DNA from: Megamonas funiformis
GTDB lineage: Bacteria > Bacillota > Negativicutes > Selenomonadales > Selenomonadaceae
Assembly (NCBI RefSeq): GCF_010669225.1
Contig: NZ_CP048627.1
Location: 620,001 to 684,000, forward strand
DNA length: 64,000 bases
Direction of reading: 5' to 3'
Part shown: one piece after another, positions 58,654 to 64,000 of the stretch
Position numbering within the stretch: position 1 is the stretch's first letter
Layout of the letters: the number at the start of each line of letters is the position of its first letter
Program-made: the position numbers and the translations under genes
Notes under the pieces: generated by a model
What the model was told of the DNA's origin: nothing
Seen by the model: only the letters and a program-made list of their open reading frames with translations
The model's database searches: none

Positions 58654-60885
58654 TTATTTATTTGTTGCTTTTAATACATAAACTTTAGAGTCGAAATCAC
58701 AGCTTGTAGGCATATCACTAGATACCTGACCTGCGCTAGGATCATCAATTACAAGACCGATATTCATGAGTTCATCACCATAATAACAATTGCCATCAAT
58801 ATTTTGTTTATAGCAAAAATCAGGATTTAAGCCTTGGAGATAAATTCTGCTATATGGTAAATTGATACCATTTAATACACGATACCAACCAACAATAGCA
58901 GTTTCTTTATCTTCGCTTACTACCATCCAAGCAGTTACATTATTTTCAAAAGGACTGCTCAAACGATAGAATGTGCCAAATTGGAAAACTTCACGATATT
59001 CTTTCATGAATTTAATTTGTTCTTTTACTTCTTCTTGTTCAGCTGGAGTTAATTTATTTAAATCAAGCTCATAGCCAAAAGTACCAAAGTAAGCAACGTT
59101 TGCTCTAGTATGAAGAGGTGTTAAACGATATACTTGATGGTTAGGAGTAACAGAAACATGACTGCCGATGGAGCTGATAGGATAAGCAAAAGATGTACCA
59201 TATTGGATTTTTAAACGTTCAATAGCATCAGAGTCATCACTTGCCCAGCCTTGTGGAGCATAATATAAAAGACCTGGGTCAAATCTAGCACCACCACTAG
59301 CACAAGATTCAAAGAGAATATGAGGAAATTCAGAAGTTAAGCGTTCATATAAATCATATACACCTAAGATATAACGATGGAATACTTCTCCTTGTCTATC
59401 AGCAGGAAGTGCGACAGAATAACATTCTGTAATACTGCGGTTCATATCCCATTTTATATAAGAAACTTTTGCTTCACGTAAGATTTTAGCAAGCATATTG
59501 TAAATATAATCTACAACTTCTTTACGTGAATAATCTAATACATATTGATGACGACATTCACAAGAATTTCTATTTGGTACATGTAAAATCCAATCAGGAT
59601 GATTGCGATAGAGGTCAGAATCCATATTAGTCATTTCTGGTTCAATCCAAAGACCAAATTTCATGCCGAGATTTTCAATTCTTTCTGCAAGACCTTTGAT
59701 GCCATTTGGTAAGCGGTCAGTATTTGGATACCAATCGCCAAGACCTGCATAATCGGAAGTGCGTTTGCCAAACCAGCCATCATCTAATACGAATAATTCT
59801 ACGCCACATTCTTTAGCTTTGCTAGCGATAGTTACGAGTTTATCTTCATTGAAATCGAAATAAGTAGCTTCCCAGTTATTGATTAAAATAGGTCTAGCTT
59901 TATCTCTCCAATAGCCACGAGCAAGGCGTTTTTGGAATAATTTATGGAAAGATTGACTTAAATTATTTAAGCCGTTATCAGTATAAATCATTACAGCTTC
60001 TGGAGTTTGAAAAGATGTATTTGGTTCTAATTTCCAATCAAATGTAGTTGGATTAATACCCATTAAAACGCGTGTAACATCATGAGTATCAACTTCTGCT
60101 TGAGCTAAGAAGTTACCGCTATAGATTAAGCTAAAACCAATAGCTTCCCCTTTATTTTCATCTGTAGTAGGTCGTTTTAAAATGATAAATGGATTGTGTT
60201 CATGGGAAGAATGACCACGAGTGGAATTAATAGCAGTGATGCCTTGTTCTAATTTACGTACTTTTAAATGACGTTCTCTAGACCATGTACCAGAGAATTG
60301 AAGCCATTCATAATCGCAATCAGGTAAATCAAGACAAAGGCTCATAGCTGTTGTTAAATGAACATCATCTTTACCCTGATTGTAGATTTTAGCACTGCGA
60401 GCGATAATGCCATTTTGAGCAAAAATAGTATAGAGTAAATCTATTTCAACTAAAGTTACAGGGTCTTGTAAATGAATAGTTAAAGTGAGAGCTTCATCAT
60501 CATTTTCTGTGTAAGTAGCAGGTAAATTTTCAAGTTTTGGTTTGCCTTTGCTGATAGAATGACTTTGATAATGGAAGTCAGAAATTTTACTACCGTTTGT
60601 CTGGCAAATTTCAATAGCAGGCTGACGATAATCAGAAGTACCATAAACAGGATATTCTTGACGAATATGGCTCAAAGATATAATATTATGGAATTCTTCA
60701 GAAATATAGGAAGTTGTTGGACGAGCACAAGATTGAATTAAATAGGAAAAATCTGCTTTGTCATGTACTTTTTTACCAAAATATACTTGGCTTAGATGAC
60801 CATTAGGAAGTACAGTCATAATGTAACTAATTTTATCATTAGTTAAATGAAAAGTACGGCTTTGTTCATTAAATAAAATTTTCAT
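58654..60885 (-). CDS. Alpha-galactosidase, GH36
   Basis: A 743-residue cytoplasmic enzyme (no signal peptide). The GH36 nucleophile Asp is in YIKWDMNR (around residue 480) and the acid/base Asp lies in GWASDDSDAIERL. Other motifs are NNWEATYFDF, FVLDDGWFGKR and ESCASGGARFDPG. It removes alpha-1,6-galactose from raffinose-type sugars or melibiose taken into the cell. AAAGGAGCG precedes its ATG. An AraC regulator lies upstream and is the likely activator. Confidence 0.93.
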   Translation of the reverse strand: MKILFNEQSRTFHLTNDKISYIMTVLPNGHLSQVYFGKKVHDKADFSYLIQSCARPTTSYISEEFHNIISLSHIRQEYPVYGTSDYRQPAIEICQTNGSKISDFHYQSHSISKGKPKLENLPATYTENDDEALTLTIHLQDPVTLVEIDLLYTIFAQNGIIARSAKIYNQGKDDVHLTTAMSLCLDLPDCDYEWLQFSGTWSRERHLKVRKLEQGITAINSTRGHSSHEHNPFIILKRPTTDENKGEAIGFSLIYSGNFLAQAEVDTHDVTRVLMGINPTTFDWKLEPNTSFQTPEAVMIYTDNGLNNLSQSFHKLFQKRLARGYWRDKARPILINNWEATYFDFNEDKLVTIASKAKECGVELFVLDDGWFGKRTSDYAGLGDWYPNTDRLPNGIKGLAERIENLGMKFGLWIEPEMTNMDSDLYRNHPDWILHVPNRNSCECRHQYVLDYSRKEVVDYIYNMLAKILREAKVSYIKWDMNRSITECYSVALPADRQGEVFHRYILGVYDLYERLTSEFPHILFESCASGGARFDPGLLYYAPQGWASDDSDAIERLKIQYGTSFAYPISSIGSHVSVTPNHQVYRLTPLHTRANVAYFGTFGYELDLNKLTPAEQEEVKEQIKFMKEYREVFQFGTFYRLSSPFENNVTAWMVVSEDKETAIVGWYRVLNGINLPYSRIYLQGLNPDFCYKQNIDGNCYYGDELMNIGLVIDDPSAGQVSSDMPTSCDFDSKVYVLKATNK

Positions 60886-61015
60886 CTTAAAAAACGCTCC
60901 TTTATAAATATATGAATTTATGGCTTTTCGTAATTAATATCTATAAATTATTATATATGAGAATTTTATGAAAATAAAGATGGTGTTGTTAAGTAAATCA
61001 GTTTAAATGTTAAAT

Positions 61016-61049
61016 AAAAACTATAAGAGCAATACTTATAGTTTTTATT
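61016..61049. terminator. Terminator of the AraC gene
   Basis: AAAAACTATAAG pairs with CTTATAGTTTTT around a 7-base loop, T-rich on both strands. It lies between the AraC gene and the alpha-galactosidase control region. Confidence 0.75.
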
Positions 61050-61905
61050 TCATTCTATTTACAGGTTTATTAAAAGATATTTTAGGAGAAAAACTTTTGC
61101 GATACTGTGAAGGCGTAAAACCTTTTTTGGCTTTAAAGGCTTTAGCAAATACTAAAGGGTCTTGATAGCCACAAGAATTAGATATAGTTTCAATGGATAG
61201 TGTAGTTGTATTTAATAATTGTTCAGCACGAGTTATGCGATAATTAGCTAAATATTCTTGGGGAGAAATATTTAAATGTTTGCGAAATAATAAATAGAGG
61301 TAATTTCTAGTGATGCAAACATATTTAGCAATATCAGTGATTTTTAAATTATTAGTGTAGTTATTTTCGATAAATTCAATGGCTTTTTTTACATATAGAT
61401 TATTGTTGTCATTAGTCGGCAATATAGTTTTTATATCTTTACTTAAGATAGAGAAGAAAGAATATAATAGACTTTCTAGCAAAAATTGATTGCTTGTGGC
61501 AAAGTTATTATTTTTTAACATATTATGCACAATTTGTTTTAATTCTTCACTATAATTACATTGAAATGTTAGATGATTGGAACTAAGACCGATATCATTT
61601 AAATATTGAATAGCTTTAGTACCATTAAAACCAATCCAAAGATATTGCCATGGGTCATCTTTATCAGCTTGATAAAATACTTGCAAATGAGGTTCAACTA
61701 AAAATCCTTGACCTTGAGATAATTCATAGCAAGCGTTATTTACATAATATTTTCCTTTGCCTTTAGTTATATAGTGAATGATATAATTATCGCGGATACC
61801 AGGGCCAAAGCTGTGATTAGGCTCACATTTAGCTAAGCCACAAAAACATAAGTATAAATCAGAAAAATGGCGTTCTGTTATTTGGAGTACATGAGAATTT
61901 TCCAT
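61045..61905 (-). CDS. AraC-family transcriptional regulator
   Basis: A 286-residue protein. The N-terminal cupin sensor domain (residues 20-150) shows IIHYITKGKGKYYVNNACYELSQGQGFLVEP. The C-terminal double HTH has IAKYVCITRNYLYLLFRKHLNISPQEYLANYRI and SCGYQDPLVFAKAFKAKKGFTPSQYR. The start is ATG at 61905 with GAGG upstream. It lies between alpha-galactosidase (same strand, downstream) and a divergent GH13 gene, so it probably activates one or both in response to a sugar. Confidence 0.9.
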   Translation of the reverse strand: MENSHVLQITERHFSDLYLCFCGLAKCEPNHSFGPGIRDNYIIHYITKGKGKYYVNNACYELSQGQGFLVEPHLQVFYQADKDDPWQYLWIGFNGTKAIQYLNDIGLSSNHLTFQCNYSEELKQIVHNMLKNNNFATSNQFLLESLLYSFFSILSKDIKTILPTNDNNNLYVKKAIEFIENNYTNNLKITDIAKYVCITRNYLYLLFRKHLNISPQEYLANYRITRAEQLLNTTTLSIETISNSCGYQDPLVFAKAFKAKKGFTPSQYRKSFSPKISFNKPVNRMK

Positions 61906-61983
61906 AATAATTAACCTCAAATTTAATTTAGTCTTATAATATTATAATATAATAAAACAAATAAATAATAAAAGGTGATTTTT

Positions 61984-63603
61984 ATGGAAACAAAATGGTG
62001 GCAAAAATCTGTTGTTTATCAAATTTATCCTCGTAGTTTTTGTGATAGCAATAATGATGGTATTGGTGATATCAATGGTATTCGCTCTAAATTGGATTAT
62101 TTGGAAAAATTAGGTATAGAAGTAATTTGGCTAAGCCCTGTATATTGTTCACCTAATGATGATAATGGCTATGATATCTCTGATTATTATGATATTTCCC
62201 CAGAGTTTGGGACATTAGATGAAATGAAAGCTTTATTAAAAGAAGCTAAAGCACATCATATAAAAATAATCATGGATTTAGTGGTAAATCATACTTCAGA
62301 TGAACATAAATGGTTTATAGAAGCAAAGATAAATAAAAATAGCAAATACCGTGATTATTATATTTGGCGAAAAGGTGAGAACAACAATCCACCAAATGAT
62401 TTATTGTCCTGTTTTGGTGGCTCAGCATGGGCATATGATGAAACATCTCAAGAATATTATCTGCATTTTTTTAGTAAGAGACAGCCAGATTTAAATTGGG
62501 AAAATAAAGATATGCGTAAAGATATTTGGCAGATGATGAATTTTTGGATCGATTTAGGTGTTGGTGGTTTTAGAATGGACGTTATTGATATGATTGGTAA
62601 AGTTCCAGATTTAAAAATCAAAGAAAATGGGCCTAAATTGCATGAATATATTCAAGAAATGCATAAAGAAACTTTGCAAGGCAAAGATTTATTGACAGTG
62701 GGTGAATGTTGGGGAGCAAATCCGCAGATAGCACAGTTATTTTCCAGTCCAGATAGACATGAATTAAGTATGGTATTTCAATTTGAACATATTATGCTTG
62801 ACCAAGAAGGCTCGGATAAATGGAACTTGAAAAAGCTTGATTTAATTGAGTTGAAAAAAGTATTTACTAAGTGGCAAAAAGAATTAAATGGCAAAGGTTG
62901 GAATAGTTTATTTTGGAATAATCATGATTTACCAAGAATTGTATCTCGTTGGGGTAATGACAAAGAATATCGCGCGCAGTCTGCAAAAATGTTGGCGATA
63001 TTACTTCATGGTATGCAGGGAACACCATATATTTATCAAGGCGAAGAAATCGGCATGACTAATATTGAGTTTAATGATTTAGCTGATTTTGCCGATATTG
63101 AATCTGTGAATGCATATAAAGAAAGAATGGCTAATAATATACCTAAAGAAGAAATATTAAAATCTTTGCGTGCTAAAGCTAGAGATAATGCAAGAACTCC
63201 TATGCAGTGGAATAGTGATGTATATGCTGGCTTTAGCAAGGTTAAACCATGGTATAGAGTAAATCGCAATTACGTAGATATAAATGTAGAAAAAGCTTTA
63301 GCCGATAAGAATTCAATTTTTTATTGTTATCAAAAATTGATTAAGATGCGTAAAGAAAATCCTATTATGATTTATGGTGAATATGATTTATTATTAGCCG
63401 AAGATAAAAATATTTTTGCTTATACAAGAAAATATGAAGATAAAACTTGGCTTATAATATGTAATTTTTATGATAAAGAAGTTGATTTTAACTTAGAAGG
63501 CACAGGAAAAATTTTAATCAGTAATTATGAAGATACGATAACAGATTTGACAAAAGGTCATTTAAGACCATATGAAGCTGTAATTTATCAGTGGCAGAAA
63601 TAA
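61984..63603 (+). CDS. GH13 alpha-glucosidase (oligo-1,6-glucosidase type)
   Basis: A 539-residue cytoplasmic enzyme. It starts METKWWQKSVVYQIYPRSF; catalytic residues are the Asp in GGFRMDVIDM, the Glu in VGECWG and the Asp in NNHDLPR. The overall pattern (DSNNDGIGDINGI, YQGEEIGMTN) is that of GH13 subfamily 31, which acts on alpha-1,6-linked or short alpha-glucans; trehalose-6-phosphate hydrolase is a less likely reading. ATG 61984 has AAAGGTG upstream; GTG 61975 is part of that site. Divergent from araC. Confidence 0.88.
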   Translation: METKWWQKSVVYQIYPRSFCDSNNDGIGDINGIRSKLDYLEKLGIEVIWLSPVYCSPNDDNGYDISDYYDISPEFGTLDEMKALLKEAKAHHIKIIMDLVVNHTSDEHKWFIEAKINKNSKYRDYYIWRKGENNNPPNDLLSCFGGSAWAYDETSQEYYLHFFSKRQPDLNWENKDMRKDIWQMMNFWIDLGVGGFRMDVIDMIGKVPDLKIKENGPKLHEYIQEMHKETLQGKDLLTVGECWGANPQIAQLFSSPDRHELSMVFQFEHIMLDQEGSDKWNLKKLDLIELKKVFTKWQKELNGKGWNSLFWNNHDLPRIVSRWGNDKEYRAQSAKMLAILLHGMQGTPYIYQGEEIGMTNIEFNDLADFADIESVNAYKERMANNIPKEEILKSLRAKARDNARTPMQWNSDVYAGFSKVKPWYRVNRNYVDINVEKALADKNSIFYCYQKLIKMRKENPIMIYGEYDLLLAEDKNIFAYTRKYEDKTWLIICNFYDKEVDFNLEGTGKILISNYEDTITDLTKGHLRPYEAVIYQWQK

Positions 63604-63604
63604 T

Positions 63605-63650
63605 AAAAAAGCATAGTTTAATCGTTTTGATTAGACTATGCTTTCTTTTT
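63605..63650. terminator. Bidirectional terminator between the GH13 and mscL genes
   Basis: AAAGCATAGT...AATC pairs with GATT...ACTATGCTTT; As and Ts flank it so that it can serve both converging genes. Confidence 0.8.
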
Positions 63651-63656
63651 GTATAT

Positions 63657-64000
63657 TTAAGTTGTTGGTAAGTCAGAGGTACAATGAGCGCATTTAGTGG
63701 CTTCATGAGGAATTTCAGATTTACAAAATGGGCAGATTTTTGTTTTTGGCGGTTCTTTAGGAATAGGAATTAATTTGTTTAGCTGTCTAATTAAACAAAA
63801 GACTACGAAAGCCAAAATTAAAAATTGGAGAAAATCTGTTAAAAAGGCACCATAAGCAAAAACTGCACCAGCTTTTTTAGCTGTTTCAAGGTCAGCACCT
63901 TTTTCAGCAAGTATGAAAGTCGCCTTACTAAGTGGCAGATACATATTGTTGAAATCAATACCGCCAGTAAAAATACTGATTATAGGCATGATTAAATTTT
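63657..64000 (-). CDS. mscL: Large-conductance mechanosensitive channel MscL, C-terminal part with zinc ribbon (partial)
   Basis: The frame stays open to the window edge, reading NLIMPIISIFTGGIDF at the edge, so the N-terminus (first helix) is outside. The visible part has the periplasmic loop, the second membrane helix (GAFLTDFLQFLILAFVVFCLIRQLNKL) and then a linker and a zinc ribbon: C-PF-C and C-AH-C in the last 25 residues. MscL opens under osmotic downshock. The zinc ribbon replaces the usual C-terminal helical bundle. Confidence 0.85.
   Translation of the reverse strand, partial: NLIMPIISIFTGGIDFNNMYLPLSKATFILAEKGADLETAKKAGAVFAYGAFLTDFLQFLILAFVVFCLIRQLNKLIPIPKEPPKTKICPFCKSEIPHEATKCAHCTSDLPTT

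Overview
The window is a low-GC chromosome segment from a Gram-positive-lineage anaerobe. FapR with plsX-fabH-fabK-fabD-fabG-acpP-fabF-rnc, DUF177-rpmF, HemZ, an L27 with a cleavable N-terminal extension plus its protease Prp, and glycyl radical enzymes point to Firmicutes. Gene content and codon habit suggest Negativicutes such as Megamonas; that genus is an inference.

Layout. 1-2.9 kb: two alpha/beta-hydrolase esterases (the first frameshifted) and an ATP-grasp enzyme. 3.0-7.8 kb: DeoR regulator, glycyl radical enzyme, its activase and a fructose-6-phosphate-aldolase-type transaldolase, probably one sugar-phosphate pathway. 7.9-11.9 kb: phosphodiesterase, rodA, tmcAL, DUF177-rpmF. 12.0-20.7 kb: complete FapR-controlled fatty acid operon ending in rnc, with a second FabK-like flavoenzyme. 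20.7-22.2 kb: MarR regulator and exported metallo-beta-lactamase-fold protein with paired palindromic operators. 22.3-23.3 kb: rplU-prp-rpmA.

23.3-33.8 kb: a 10.4 kb integrated element bounded by a perfect 43-bp direct repeat that includes the last codons of rpmA. It has a frameshifted tyrosine integrase, a Doc toxin with a small antitoxin, divergent cI/cro-like repressors, a Rha-like protein, an excisionase-like protein, a replisome organizer carrying iterons inside its gene, a DnaB-type helicase and a sigma-like late regulator, but no capsid, tail, packaging or lysis genes. This is the layout of a phage satellite (PICI-like) or a stripped prophage. Next to its right end lies a nine-repeat CRISPR array with no cas gene anywhere in the window and its own consensus promoter. 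This is the most interesting item here.

34-48 kb: ilvE, a Fur-family regulator, hemZ, hisS, aspS, a YitT-family protein, a Tat-exported putative HD hydrolase, a copper-amine-oxidase-like secreted domain, recG, a VTT-family membrane protein, dapB and asd. 48.3-49.7 kb: an IS3-family element inserted in the loop of the asd terminator. 49.8-57.5 kb: DUF169 protein, LysR, MFS transporter, and two identical 720-bp IS200/IS605-type elements bracketing a sodium symporter and its divergent LysR; the second copy gives a YczE-like membrane protein a new C-terminal tail. 57.5-63.6 kb: carbohydrate genes (Gfo/Idh/MocA oxidoreductase, GH36 alpha-galactosidase, AraC regulator, GH13 glucosidase). The right edge holds the C-terminal part of an MscL channel with a zinc-ribbon tail. 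I saw no tRNA or rRNA gene.
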